Assembly: GCA_001566295.1 (NCBI GenBank)
Contig: KQ964268.1
Coordinates: 124,001 to 188,000, forward strand
DNA: 64,000 nt
Reading direction: 5' to 3'
Origin: Microdochium bolleyi
Lineage: Eukaryota > Ascomycota > Sordariomycetes > Xylariales > Microdochiaceae
Shown: piece after piece, positions 1 to 11,115 of the stretch
How positions within the stretch are numbered: position 1 is the first letter of the stretch
Layout: every line of letters starts with the position of its first letter
Notes under the pieces: generated by a model
The model's database searches: none
Told to the model about the DNA's origin: nothing
What the model saw: only the letters and a program-made list of their open reading frames with translations
Translations under genes and position numbers: made by a program

Positions 1-2
1 TT

Positions 3-539
3 GCATCCAGAACCGTGGTCGTCGGCCCGAGCAAGGCCACTTTATCCATGTCTCCCGATCCTCATCACGACCGCGACGACCTTGACGTGTGGGTGCAGCT
101 GCGCAAGGCCGACGCGCAGGGAAAGGTCCTGCGGAGCCTCAACATCCCGCTTGCCGAGCTGGGATTGTCCTCGGTCGACGAGGTGCCCAACACGAGCACG
201 CTGAAGCACCTGGGTCCCGCGGGCGTGATTCGCGCCTCGGCGCGCAAGACCAGCCCCGAGCTCAGCAGGCCTCACTGGCAGCCGCTGTCGGCCGAGGACG
301 CGGACGTGGCTAGAGTCGCGCCCGGGAAGGTCGTCAAGCTCGAGATCTCCATGTGGCCGACGGGCATGATCTTTGAGGCTGGCGAGAGCCTCGTGCTCAA
401 GGTCGCCGGGCATGACATGCGGCTTGTTGATGTTGAGGAGCTGCAGGGAAAGCAGACGACGGAAAACGTGGGCAAGCATTCTGTGCATTTTGGGCGCGGG
501 AGGGAGAACTTTGTCGAGGTGTACACAATCGTAGAGTGA
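3..539 (+). CDS. CocE/NonD (X-Pro dipeptidyl-peptidase-type) hydrolase, C-terminal part only
   Basis: The gene enters from the left edge, and only about the last 178 codons are present, ending in TGA at 537-539. The visible sequence is a beta-rich jelly-roll like the C-terminal domain of X-Pro dipeptidyl-peptidase/CocE hydrolases. Landmarks are VVVGPSKATL, DDLDVWVQLRKAD, a long loop with SRPHWQPL, then VKLEISMWPTGMIFEAGESLVLKVAG and a closing HFGRG. Across the family this domain follows an alpha/beta-hydrolase core carrying the Ser-Asp-His triad, which here lies outside the window, so activity cannot be judged. Family members cleave ester or amide bonds of small molecules or Xaa-Pro peptides; the substrate is not predictable from this piece. 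The reading frame is open from base 3, so whether an intron lies just upstream is unknown. I see no frameshift or stop. The family call rests on motif recognition. Confidence 0.85.
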   Translation, partial: ASRTVVVGPSKATLSMSPDPHHDRDDLDVWVQLRKADAQGKVLRSLNIPLAELGLSSVDEVPNTSTLKHLGPAGVIRASARKTSPELSRPHWQPLSAEDADVARVAPGKVVKLEISMWPTGMIFEAGESLVLKVAGHDMRLVDVEELQGKQTTENVGKHSVHFGRGRENFVEVYTIVE

Positions 540-1129
540 AAGCGGCGGATAACCAATGCATGCAGGCAGTGCCCATGTCTTCCCGCCATCTCGGCACAGA
601 CCATCACAGAATGAATGTCGTAAATCGGAAGACCACAGCGTTGCGAATTTGCGAGGACTTGACGATCATCACGTTTTGGCCTACCCGATGATCAAGCATA
701 CCCGCCAAAATCCACAAAGCATATCTGGATGCGTGTTCATCACCTCCAGTCTGACCGTTACCCTGGCATAACACCCGGAGATCCCGGAGCCAAACACTAC
801 GTCCCTTGAACCCTTTGGCACGGCTGTCGTAAGTGTTGAAGCGGGTATGATTATTGAGTGCAGGCAGCTGGGATGCAACTCGCGGATCCCATTTGGATCC
901 CAATTAAGGCAGGATTGACTAATGTAGACAATGGGCTGGGCGCCGAAGTCAGCTCGACTGGGTCGTCCGCGTTAGTGCTGACAACTTCGCCTTGGCAAGG
1001 GTCCCAGCATGTAAGCTTTGAGGACACTTGAAAGCCCTTTGATTTGCATACATCTCTCGCTATCGTGATTTTCCTTTCCGCGACAAGCTGACCACGATCA
1101 TTCGACACCGGACCGTCCCAGCAGCAGCC
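540..1129. other. Intergenic region, 590 bp
   Basis: This separates the hydrolase tail from the acyltransferase gene and presumably holds the 3' UTR of the first and the promoter of the second. I see no convincing TATA box, repeat or RNA gene. The bases before the 1130 start (cagcagccATG) form a reasonable fungal initiation context. Confidence 0.6.
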
Positions 1130-2842
1130 ATGTTCGATGCCATACGGCGCCTCCTGGGTGGCTCCGATAGCCAGGGGCGACATGGCCACGATGGCAACGT
1201 GGTCTACTACCCCGTCAGCATCTACGACGAGATGCCGGCAGTCTCCGACTCTACGCCTGCCGTGCTGATGCGCTTCGACGACGTGCTCGACGCCACCAAG
1301 CTTCGCGACGGCCTTGTGCGCCTGCTGGACATCGGGGACTGGCGCAAGCTCCGTGGCCGCTTTGTCCGCAACCCTGCGACAGGGCGCGTGCAGATGCACG
1401 TCGCCGTGACGAGCGCCAACGCAGATTCCGACAGCGAGAGCCAGTCCGAGGCGGAGCCGATCACGTACTCGCACATCCAGTACGACGTCAGCCTCGCGGA
1501 GCACCCGCTCGCCGCGCAGCTGCCCGTCGTCGAGCAGCAGCTCCAGCTCCAGCGCGGCCTGGGCCACTTTGCCGAGTTCTGCTATGCAGCTGGCGCGCCG
1601 GCCAAGATGGGCGACTATATCCACACGGGCAAGCCGCCCGTGAGCTTGCGCGTCACATCGTTCCTGGACGCCACGCTCGTCAGCGTGACGTGGTCCCACG
1701 TGCTCATGGACGGCGTGGCGTTCCAGCGCATGATGGAGTCGTGGTGTCTCGTGCTGGCCGGCAGGGAGGACGAGGTTCGTGCGGTGGGCTGCCCCTTTAC
1801 GGATCCGCTGCAGACGCTGTGGGAAGAGGACGGCGAAGGTGGTGTTGTCTCGGCGAGGAGCAAGGGTCACGCCGCGGAGAAGGAAGCGGATAAGGAGAGC
1901 TATGCGAGAAGGCAAGCAGTCGCCGCGATCCCTGTCGAGCGCTACGTCTGGGCCGACAGGATCATCACTGGCTGGAAGTTCATCGTCTTTGCCGTCCAGA
2001 TGGTATGGACCATGGTCTGGCAGTCCAGAGTCACCAACCGCACTCTCGTCCTGCCCGCGGCGTTCATGGCGGAGCTGCGCGGCGAGGCCATGCGGGCTCT
2101 TCCTGCGGGCACCAGCTTCGTCAGCGACGGCGACATTATTTGCGCCTGGTTCACACGCCTGCTCGTCAAGGCGCACCGCTGGTCCGGGCCGGTCACACAG
2201 CTCAACGTCGTCGACATCCGGAGCCGCGTGCCCGGTGTGTTCGACCCGGAGGCCGTGTACCTGCAGAACCTGACCAGCCCAGCCCTGACCTTCTTGCACG
2301 CTCGCGACTTCGCCCAGACCACCGCACCAGCATCTTCTGCGGGTGGAAGCAGTACTAGCGGCGTGTCGCCACTGGGGAGCATAGCAGCCCAGATCCGGTC
2401 CTCGGTCGCCATGCAGACCACGGCAGCCCAGGTCCGCGCCATCTTCAGGCTCGCCATGCCCGGGGCCATCAAGAACAACCGGCCGCCCGTCTTTGGCGAG
2501 GCGACCTCGCGCCTGGCCATTGTGAGCAACTGGAACAAGGCCAGGTTTATCCTCGACACGGATTTCAGCCCGGCGATTGTCCCTGGCTCGCGTAGCAAGA
2601 TCCAGAACGGGAAAGAAGCGGCGGCGGCTGAGGGCGGAGCCCCACCGGGCAGGATGGCCTACGAGTTCACAGGCCAGGTCGTCCAGACGGCGCTTATCCG
2701 CGACACGGCAGTCATCGTGGGCAAGGATCACGGTGGCAACTATTGGCTGTCGCTGTACCTCGCTGAGGCTGTGATCGGGGCTGCGGGCCAGGAGATTGCG
2801 AGGGCAGAGCAGGCGCGGGTGCGCCGCGAGGCACAGTTCTAG
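1130..2842 (+). CDS. BAHD/transferase-family acyltransferase (trichothecene acetyltransferase-like)
   Basis: An intronless 570-residue protein resembling fungal members of the transferase family (Pfam PF02458, BAHD-like), which move acyl groups from acyl-CoA to hydroxyl or amino groups of secondary metabolites. The HxxxD catalytic signature is visible as HVLMD at residues 190-194 (His190, Asp194), in the usual context WSHVLMDG. A second family landmark, the DFGWG-like structural motif, is represented by a divergent TDFSPAIVPG around residues 477-486, so the glycine after DF is replaced by serine. A low-complexity Asp/Ser/Glu insert sits near residues 98-110. There is no signal peptide, so the enzyme is probably cytosolic. 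Length is within the family range. It converges on the Ser/Thr-rich secreted protein, with 221 bp between the stops. No terpene or polyketide synthase is nearby, so the substrate is unknown. A complete antisense reading frame exists but is a GC-bias shadow. Confidence 0.82.
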   Translation: MFDAIRRLLGGSDSQGRHGHDGNVVYYPVSIYDEMPAVSDSTPAVLMRFDDVLDATKLRDGLVRLLDIGDWRKLRGRFVRNPATGRVQMHVAVTSANADSDSESQSEAEPITYSHIQYDVSLAEHPLAAQLPVVEQQLQLQRGLGHFAEFCYAAGAPAKMGDYIHTGKPPVSLRVTSFLDATLVSVTWSHVLMDGVAFQRMMESWCLVLAGREDEVRAVGCPFTDPLQTLWEEDGEGGVVSARSKGHAAEKEADKESYARRQAVAAIPVERYVWADRIITGWKFIVFAVQMVWTMVWQSRVTNRTLVLPAAFMAELRGEAMRALPAGTSFVSDGDIICAWFTRLLVKAHRWSGPVTQLNVVDIRSRVPGVFDPEAVYLQNLTSPALTFLHARDFAQTTAPASSAGGSSTSGVSPLGSIAAQIRSSVAMQTTAAQVRAIFRLAMPGAIKNNRPPVFGEATSRLAIVSNWNKARFILDTDFSPAIVPGSRSKIQNGKEAAAAEGGAPPGRMAYEFTGQVVQTALIRDTAVIVGKDHGGNYWLSLYLAEAVIGAAGQEIARAEQARVRREAQF

Positions 2843-3063
2843 ATGTCGGGGTCGTTTGTGGAAACCTTGGTTCCTAGAGCGTATCGACTTTGAGGCTTTG
2901 GGAAGGTCTGAGATGCTATTCGGTGGTAATTATGGACCACGGTTGTGTTGGAACTGTGCCCGTCCTACTTGCCTACACGGCGTACTCTATTATCATGGTG
3001 TTATGTACATGTATCCATTGGACGAACCAAGGCCTAGAGAGACAACACTCGGCAAGAAACAAT

Positions 3064-4581
3064 CTAGATCGCTATGGATCTCGCCCAATTGCAGTTCAGC
3101 CCCGTGTCGGCGCCATTGCTGCGCGTGAGGTAGAGGAACGGGTTGATGCTGACCTGGTCGAAGCAGGCGAGGAAGTTGGTGCGGCCCATTCCCGCGTCCA
3201 GGAGGAGATTTCCTGTGCTCTGATCGACGCAGGCACCCAGCTTGACGGCCAGGCCGGCCGCAACCCTGTCCTCGACGATGCTCCGGCGCTCAAACAGGAC
3301 GGCCGTCGACGCCAGGCTATTTTCGCTCGTCAAGCGCATCGCAACGAGGATCTCTGTGGCGCCGGACAGGGTCACGGCCATCTCGAAGAAGCCGTCCGGG
3401 TTGACGACGAAGGTCGACTTGTCGAGCGCGACGTTGCTGTACTCCCACGTCGCCCGCGCCCCAGCGCTCTGGACACCCAGGTAGTAAATGCTCGCGCCGA
3501 AAGCCGGCGGGGGGTTGAAGACTCGGAAGGGGACACCCTTGGCCCTGCAGAGCTTGGTCACGACCGATGTGGGCGTCGCGGTCGTGGTGGCTGTCTGGGT
3601 GAGCGTCGAGACGCTCGTCGTCGTGGTCGTCGTGACGACGATCACGGTGGCGAGATCGGTCTGCGTGGTTGACTCGGTGGCCGTCAAGCTCACAACGTCT
3701 GTCTGCGTGCTCGACACGGTTGACAGCGTTGTCGTGCTCGAGGCCGTCACGGTGGCGGTCGCTGTCTCGGTGGCAGGGGCCAGCGTGACGGTTGACGTAC
3801 TGACGCCGAGCTGGCCGCAAGCTGACACGTACTCGTTCCAGGAGCCGCAGGCTTCGGTCGCGTAGGGGGGTAGCGCAACGACCCGGGTGCTGCGAGCATC
3901 CAGGCCACGGCTAAGAATCAGTGCCAGGTAGCTATACGAAGTCGTGGTAAAGGTTGCTGGGGCCGTCACGGTGGACGTCGTGGTGGTGGACACGACTGCT
4001 GGTTCGGTGATGACGTCGGTCTGGGACGCCGTGGCTGTCGTGGTGACTGTGAAGAACAGTGTCTCCGTGGCGGCCGTGGTCGAGGTGGTCTCGGTGAAGA
4101 AGGTAGAGTCGACGGTGCTCCCAACGTTAGTGGCTGTCACTGTCTGCGTCATCGTGCTGGCTGCTGGCGTCTCTGTAACGATGAGCCGGGCTGAGCAGTC
4201 GGCCGTGGCTACTTGACCCTGTTGTACGAGAGCTTGGAGGCATGCATCGACAGTACTCGAGGACGTGCTGGATGACGTGGTGGATGACACGCTGCTAGAC
4301 TCGGTGATACTTGCCGTGCCAGACTCGGTGGTGGTGACCACGCTGGATGCAGTGGTGCTGACAGTACTGCTTGCTGAGTCGGTGGTGCTGGCGGTGCTGC
4401 TTGCACTGCTACTCGTCGTGTCGACGGTTGGGTACACAACGGCTAAAGAAGACGAAGCCGGCATCGACATCTGGTATGTGCTGGAGAGAACACCGGATGA
4501 AGTGCTGGAACCACGGCCACACGGCTTAGCCTCGGCGACCGCGGCCAGTGCCGCAGCAAGAATCCAGCCGTGGTGAAGCAT
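3064..4581 (-). CDS. Secreted Ser/Thr-rich surface protein with C-terminal globular domain
   Basis: 505 residues as one open frame. A signal peptide is likely at residues 1-18 (cleavage after AVAEA). A very long Ser/Thr/Val-rich stalk (about 25-340) consists of TTT-, STV- and TES-type runs expected to be heavily O-mannosylated. It is interrupted by two small cysteine modules at about 113-130 and 244-256 (ACGSWNEYVSACG). Residues about 344-505 form a compact domain with VPFRVFNPPP, WEYSNVALDKSTF and a cysteine near the end (LNCNW). This resembles a domain of unknown function that I recall from other fungal secreted proteins (DUF7908-like; the assignment is tentative). No hydrophobic C-terminal tail is visible, so a GPI anchor is not supported. 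A 48-nt in-frame segment with GT...AG ends (3879-3926 on the complement) could be a short intron. Likely role: extracellular or wall-associated; function unknown. Confidence 0.8.
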   Translation of the reverse strand: MLHHGWILAAALAAVAEAKPCGRGSSTSSGVLSSTYQMSMPASSSLAVVYPTVDTTSSSASSTASTTDSASSTVSTTASSVVTTTESGTASITESSSVSSTTSSSTSSSTVDACLQALVQQGQVATADCSARLIVTETPAASTMTQTVTATNVGSTVDSTFFTETTSTTAATETLFFTVTTTATASQTDVITEPAVVSTTTTSTVTAPATFTTTSYSYLALILSRGLDARSTRVVALPPYATEACGSWNEYVSACGQLGVSTSTVTLAPATETATATVTASSTTTLSTVSSTQTDVVSLTATESTTQTDLATVIVVTTTTTTSVSTLTQTATTTATPTSVVTKLCRAKGVPFRVFNPPPAFGASIYYLGVQSAGARATWEYSNVALDKSTFVVNPDGFFEMAVTLSGATEILVAMRLTSENSLASTAVLFERRSIVEDRVAAGLAVKLGACVDQSTGNLLLDAGMGRTNFLACFDQVSINPFLYLTRSNGADTGLNCNWARSIAI

Positions 4582-7500
4582 GGTGATGACAGACTGATAT
4601 TGGCGTCTGGGAAAAGAGTGGCAGGGACCGGGTGCTGTCCAGAACGAGGAAGTTCAGTCGCAAAAACGAGTGACGACTGCTGATTTCTACCACGAATCTT
4701 GGGAAACAGTTCACACAGTCCCGAGTCGGGAGGCACCTCCTCGGATGCCATGTGCGTCGAGCAGCGGCTTTATTCAGACCACACGGGCGAGATCGTCCGT
4801 TGCGAGATTGCATGGCGTTTTGAGGCTCGCTGCGGGCGACAAGGTATCCCAGCAAGTCGACCTCTAGCTGGCGAGCCATGCAAGGCCATTGGCACCGGAG
4901 GAGCCGTCGTGCTCCACCAAGCGCGGAGCTTCCTAAGTTTGCGTCAATAGTGTCGAACTGAACACTGGGGTCCGCCGGCTCAGGCGTGAGATCCAGAAGC
5001 GTGTGGAGAATGGGAATTTGCCAGGCAAGCGTCGCCATCTTTTCCATCGGCAGTAAGTGCCAAACCACCCAAGATCTATTCGGCATTCCGCGGCACATGC
5101 CTCTAGGTATGGTGGCTGTTCAGCCACAATATACCTTAATTGTCGCCACAGGTCACCCACCGAAAGAATCGTTAACGCCATCGAGGCTAGTGGAGGCCAT
5201 TGGGTTCCAGCACTGCATAGGCAGAGGGCTGCGTCTCCTTTGATGGGTGGTCTCCCAGCTTGTTACGTGAAGCAAGTAAATAGGTTAATTTGGTTCACAA
5301 CTCTAATTATGATTCAAACATAGTCGCATCTCAAGCTTGACTCTTGAAAATAGGAAAAACCAATCTGAGGTACTCTCTACGTTCAAATTTGTCACACGTT
5401 GTACCAGGGAAACCCTGAAACTTCTTATTACTGCGACCAGCTGTCAAAAGGCTACCGCTTCACGCCGTCGAGCTCCCCCAGATTACAACCTCTCCTCGAA
5501 ATCTGGCTCTACAATGATCCCCGAACTCACCACTGCGAATAAAACTAGAGCGAGGAGCCATGGAAAGAGCCGGCTCGCGATAAACAGCGCCTGCACAGAC
5601 ATACGCGCTTACCAGTTGTGCGCCCACACCTTGTTCGCGATCATGGCGAGGTCGTACTAGAGACACTCGAGTAAAATGGGCTCGACCACACTCTGCCACC
5701 GGTGATAATACATAAGCACCTGCCCATTGCCATCCGCACCAGCAGGCTCGACGTCCGTCTGGTGCCGCTGCCGATAGTGTCAGTGACGATGTGGCAGGCG
5801 GTCTTTCCAGGAGGGCAGCAGGTTGCCCTTGGCATCATAGGCTCGCCATGTCGCGCCACAAAGGTGCGCCACTTCTCCTACATCCTGCCTCGAGTCCACT
5901 CTGCTGCCTGTCGACGAGGGGAATTGGGACGAGACGTTGCGCGGCCATGACTCTCCAGAGGCCGCAAACGCCCTTAGCGCTCAGTCAGCCGGCGCGGGAC
6001 CAGGCCCTCCACGGACGAGGACACTATTTTGAACGAGGGCGTGGACCGACGGCGCCGCCGAGGAGACTGACGACGACAGTACTGGGCGCTCAGGCAGGAA
6101 GGCCCGGAAGTGCCCCTTTCGCGACACCTGAGCCTTTGACCACTCCTTGTCCATCTTGAAATTCAGAATGAAGATCAACTAACTAACCTCTTACTAGCAG
6201 AAATCCTCAACAAGCTAATCAGGCAGTGCACCTTCGAAGCACATCTCCCCCGCCGAGTGTTCCGTCGTCCAGGATCCCGCCTACAGTGACCGTCGTGGTC
6301 CCGCCTCCAGCCACTACGGAGGCGCCACCGCCGCCGACCTCGCCTCTCCCGGCTGAACGACCGACTGCGACCGATCCAGCACGGCCGCCGCCGTCGACGA
6401 TCGGGGGAGCCAGGCTCGTGGCCTTGCTGCCAACGTTGGCCGGGATGGCTGCGGACGGGTGGCAGGGTGATTGTTATAAGTGCAGTAAAAATCTTTGGCT
6501 ATAGATGTTAATAAGGAATTTACGAGATTGAATGCAGAGCAATTACATGCAGATTTGACGAGTGGATTCCAGAGTGATGAACACCCCCCAAATGCAGTAC
6601 GATATGAGAAATGGCAGTCGCAAGACATCCATTGCCGAGCCAAGGATAGCATTGGCTACTGGTGATGTTAGATGCACAAGATTGAAATGTTACGAGTTGC
6701 AGGGTGCATGATTCTGAATCGTGGCCATCGGCTGGTTCGGGCGCCGCTGTGCTCGCCCGGGCGCTGCTATGCTCGCCGGACCACCCATTCGCGCCTGAAT
6801 CAAGGACTGGAGAAGGCATCTTCGGGTTCTGTATCACTGCGTCTCTCATAGAGGCAAGAGCGGAAGGATTGTCTTTTTCGGGGCTTCTACCATACTCCGT
6901 GGAGAAGTAAGTGATGCAGAGTAGCCTGCTTCAGATTGTTCTAATGGCCCACAGATGAAGGACGCTAAGCTTGGACTGCCATTTGAAGCCAACACATTCA
7001 CTCAATGAACAAGTCTGTTATTCTGCTCGTATTTCTCTTGCAGAAGATCATCCTGCGCGCGAACTGATGAGTACTTTTCAGTTGGTAGAGTTTCTGGTCC
7101 TGCTCAATTGTGTTCTTCTGGTGATGCACACCGCATCGGCCTATAGCTACGTGTGCCGTCGTGCGTAACGACGCCTGGGCAGGCTTGCATAGGCGCTGAA
7201 GCACAGCGTCGCCCAAAGCAGCCGAAGGCCACGATTCAGACCCCCGGCGTTTGAATCAGGCGCGACCAAGTGATCTAGGAGTCTGCCGTCCTGAAGTGGT
7301 GAAGTCCGGCCACATATTGCGAGCGTCACTTTGTCAACCAACTCGGGGGTTGCCGAGCCTCTGAGCCGTGTGTTGCCTCAAAGGAGAGACGAATCACCTC
7401 CGGCCTGCATTGAACCTTTCCATTCACAACCGCTGCCTTCGCCTCCCTGTAGACTGGCCAATTCAAGTGATAGACCACGTCGAGACGTTCTCAGTCGCAA

Positions 7501-9416
7501 GTCTCGGTCAGCATGGTGCAATGCGGAGCATTGGGCGTCGCGACATGCGAGGGCAGTCGAGACAGGACCGGTAGACCGTTTTCGCCGGGCAAGCTCAGAC
7601 AGACATGACCTCTTTACTGAACAATTGATGATCTATCAAATAGCAAAAACTGCACCGTGATGTGCAATTGGTCAAGTGCGGCTAATCCACGGCCATGAAA
7701 CCCCAAACGCTGATACACGTCATCTCTATCCTTCGCGGACATAGCTGCGCGGCAGGAAAGGTCCCAACGTGCCGCAGTTACCGATGCTAGTCCACTGCGG
7801 GTGACTTATCACTCGAGCTGTGTGCGGCCAGAGTTCCGCACCAACAACAGCCCTCGCTTCACGCCACCATCTTCTGCTGTTGCAGATTATGCGGCCGGGG
7901 GCTTGTCTGCTATGCCTCACACACACCAACTGTGAGCACCCCTGCCCAGCTGCCCCTCTGGGCGCTGCCGAGCGCCGATGCGCCCTTGTACTTGCAGGCA
8001 TGTGCCCTGGAGGCTTTGGGGTGGTGACATGTGGGCTACATCATGCATTGACACCTGCCGGCGCCTCTTGCCTCTTGCTAAGCTGGATGGCTGCGACTGG
8101 GGAATTTTGGTGGGATGCGAGTCGTCCAGGCACAAAACTATGAATCTGCGATGCACCCGGCCCATGGCATAAGCTAATAGATCAGTAGCAGAGATGTGCC
8201 CCGAGTGGACCGCATTTTCAAATGAGACCGATGTCGATCAAGCCGAGCTCCCCAGCCACCCCTAGCTTAGTCCACGATCGCAAGTGCCACCCGCCATTTC
8301 CATAAGGTTTCGGTCTAGACCGCACGGCAACGCGCCAGACATGAGGAATCCCGAGAATATAACCGCGGCCGGCACCAGCGGTTGAGGTGTGTCTCAGAGC
8401 CACTGTGCTGTGTCCCAGCAGAGAAGTCAGTGGCTGCAGAGAGGCTCGAGTCGCCATGCAGTGCTGCGCGAACTTTTCCCGGTGGCAGACACGTAAGCAG
8501 GCGTCAGCAGGCGACACAACTTACCGCAGCTGCCGCTTCCGGGGCAGTGCGACAACGGGCCATTTCTCGGCGCTGCTTGAAGCGAACGCCAGCGACGAGC
8601 CACTGGGCACACTGGGAGGGAAGGAGATCTAGAGCGGCGCGCGGTCGATACAGGGGCGCCCGCAGACCTAGCGGGTGCCCGCCACGCCAGCATGCAAGGG
8701 TTCAGCGGCTTTCTCCATGCCACGCGAGGCAGCTTCGGGCTACTAACCCCAGACCGCATCTTGTCGTACCATTCGACGCCTCTGGGCTCTGTCTAGACAG
8801 AAACCCCCGGGCACTCGTGGCATGCCTCGGTTACCGGTTACTGAAGCACTCTCGGTTTCCGATCCTCGATGCCCTTTTCCGTCGCAGTCCACTTGGACAC
8901 GTGCCGGGCTCGTTCGGAACTTGCCTTCAGTGTCTCCACCCGGGCCCTCCAGCCGTCAGCAGCAATGGGGCCGACTATCCTGGGACGAAGAGAGTTCAAA
9001 CATGGGGTGACCAGACCAGCCTGATTCCCTGACGTGGACCCCCTGCTTCTTCTTGATCTCGCGCTGTTTGGTGAGGGGTGGCTCCCGTGCATTGCAGATT
9101 GCCGGGGTAGATAATACCTAAGTACCCGTCCGCCCATGCCGTGCTGCGCCAGGTCCGTCATCCCCAGCTTTTCGGTTTCGTGTGACCAACAAACGGGCTG
9201 CTTGTCGACCAAGCTTGTTGCTACCGCCCACGACGGATTGGAGACGATGTGTGCGTGACACGAGCCGGGTCGATCGACTGATCGTCTGAAAACAACCACC
9301 GCCAACCCGCTAGCACCTCGAGACGACGAGGACGGCCCCTTTCGCGCTTCCACGAACACAAAAAGGCGACCTATACAAGGAGAGCAGTGCGCTCTGAGGG
9401 TTGAGACGACGCCGAG
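4582..9416. other. Gene-poor 4.8 kb region with decayed coding fragments
   Basis: No intact gene was found. The region contains a relic reading frame on the minus strand (5483-6154, listed separately). It also holds a plus-strand Pro/Thr-rich piece at about 6200-6504 that looks like the tail of a GPI-type protein (TVTVVVPPPATTEAPPPP, then a hydrophobic end), and a short AT-richer protein-like stretch at 6487-6660. Base composition alternates between GC-rich and AT-richer patches. The last 300 bp should be the promoter of the receptor gene; a TATA-like tatacaag lies near 9371. Other long open frames here lack protein-like composition. Confidence 0.5.
5483..6154 (-). pseudogene. Possible decayed gene, 224 codons with four in-frame stops
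   Basis: From an ATG at 6154 one frame runs to a TAA at 5483-5485. It is interrupted only by TGA at 5981-5983, TGA at 5780-5782, TAG at 5657-5659 and TAA at 5609-5611. Between the stops the translation looks protein-like: MDKEWSKAQVSRKGHFRAFL at the start, TWRAYDAKGNLLPSWKDRLP in the middle, YYHRWQSVVEPILLE and YDLAMIANKVWAHN further on, and a hydrophobic putative membrane segment near the end. Each stop is one C-to-T change away from a sense codon (CGA, CGA, CAG, CAA), which would suit transition-type decay. The last stop overlaps a GTAAGC donor-like sequence, so an intron is an alternative explanation there. I do not recognise the family. Four stops in 224 codons is fewer than chance would give, but not decisively so. 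Confidence 0.35.
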
Positions 9417-11115
9417 ATGGAGAACCGAGGCCCTACGCTGCTGGTCCTGAACTCCGTGTTCATGGTCCTCATGCTCTGGTCCCATGGCTTGCGCATGTGG
9501 GTGCGCCTTGGCGTGGTCAAGTCGTGGGGCTGGGACGACTCGCTCATGACTGTTGCGGTGGTAGGTCGTTCTGGAGTTGCCCGCACACACGGCTCGGGGT
9601 CCGAGGCTGATGTCTCTGACCGTTTTGTCCTGCAGATACTCTACGGCACATACCTGTCGTTCTCGATACACGGCGCTGTGCACGGCACAGGCCGCCACTT
9701 TGACGATGTTCCGCTCGAGCAGTACATGATTGCGATGAAGGTAAAGACATGTACTCCAAGCCGGACCGTACCTGCGAAGCGATACTGATTTCTCCCTCAC
9801 CAATAGTCCTGGTGGATCTGCTACCCGTTCTACTCGGCCAATATGATCGCCTCGAAGCTCTCGATCGGCTACTTCCTGCTGCGCGTCTCGGTCCGCCGGC
9901 TGCACATCTGGCTCCTATACATCATCATGGCCATCACCATGATGGCCGGACTGGCCTTCTTCATCGGCAGCTTCGTCCAGTGCCAGCCCCTGTCGTACTG
10001 GTGGACGCGCTACCGCGACCCGGCCGGCGGCTACTGCATCGACCCGACCATCATCATCGCCCTCGCCTACATCTACAGCTTCTTCGCCATCACGTCGGAC
10101 CTCATGATGGCGCTCTTCCCCGCGCTCCTCATCTCTTCGCTCAACATGGACCGCCAGATCAAGTTGATGCTCATCCCGCTCATGGCGATGGGGACTATGT
10201 ACGTGCTGCCTACTTGTAGTGTCAACCGGCCGAAGGTCTGCTTGCTGACATTAGGCTCTTGCTGCGTCCCAGTGCGAGTCTAGGACTTGTGGTCCGCCTG
10301 CCCTGGTTGTTGAAGCTTCGCGATGTAGACGACTTTCTCTGTGAGTGAGCCCGTAGCCATCCTTTGCCCTCCCCTGCCCTCTCCAGCCCATCGACACAAA
10401 ATGCTGATATACTCCGGCTTCAGGGTCAACAATCGACATCGCCATCTGGTCCACCGTCGAGAGCGGCCTCGCCATTGTAGCCGGCAACCTCGCCACCACA
10501 CGGCCCCTGTACCGGCACCTGATGCAGCGTTTCGGCTTCACCCAGCGCACAGGCACCGTTGGGCCCTCGGGGCCGACCGCGAGCGGGCGGCGGTACGGAG
10601 GCTACAACATCAGCAAGTCGTCACGCAAGAACCGCAGCGAGGGCGGCGGCGGCGGCGGCGGGGCTGGCAGCAGCGGCAGCTTCGGGCGCAGCGTGGCGGG
10701 CGTATTCGGCGGCTCCGCGGGCGCATATCCGCTGTCCGACATCGACGACGGCGAGTACGGGCGCGGCAGCGACGACAAGAACGACAGCAAAAGCTCCGCC
10801 ACGAACCACAGCCGGAACCTGAGCGCCAGCAGGCTCACCAGACATGGCGGCAACCACCACCACCTACACAAGCCCAGCAGCGAGGTCATCACGACAACGA
10901 CGACCATCTCCAACACCGTCTCGGACGCCGCCGACAACCCGAGCAGCCGGCCGCGGACCGACAGCTCGGGGCTCTACCACAACGGCCTGCCGTACGGGCT
11001 GCGCACGCAGATCGTGGCCGGGGAGGGCGGCGGGCCGAGCGAGAGCCAAGAGGAACTGTACTCGCACACGCAGACGGGGCGCTCGCGATCGTTCACGAGG
11101 CAGGATCGGGAATAG
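9417..11115 (+). CDS. Pth11-like/rhodopsin-fold integral membrane protein
   Basis: Five exons give 466 residues: 9417-9560, 9636-9740, 9807-10198, 10273-10340 and 10424-11115. All four introns are GT-AG, 66-83 nt, and the joins restore family-typical motifs such as DDFLWSTIDIAIWSTVESGLAIVAG across the last junction. About seven hydrophobic segments cover residues 6-300. The conserved extracellular cysteines lie in SFVQCQPLSYWW and GGYCIDP. This is the layout of the fungal rhodopsin-like domain that includes the non-canonical GPCR Pth11, implicated in surface or nutrient sensing in plant-pathogenic fungi. The roughly 180-residue cytoplasmic tail is Gly/Ser/Asn-rich, with a polyglycine run and many potential phosphorylation sites. 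At intron 3 I chose the acceptor at 10272 because it gives GTIASLGLVVRLPW; the earlier AG at 10254 is also in frame. The gene converges on the DUF3176-like gene. Its ligand is unknown. Confidence 0.88.

Noticed and set aside
851..2731. 626-codon antisense open frame opposite the acyltransferase
   Set aside because: Arg/Asp/His-rich translation with no motifs. It arises from the GC-biased third positions of the real gene.
8382..9032. 216-codon open frame upstream of the receptor
   Set aside because: The translation is not protein-like and has no homology cue; it lies in the likely promoter.
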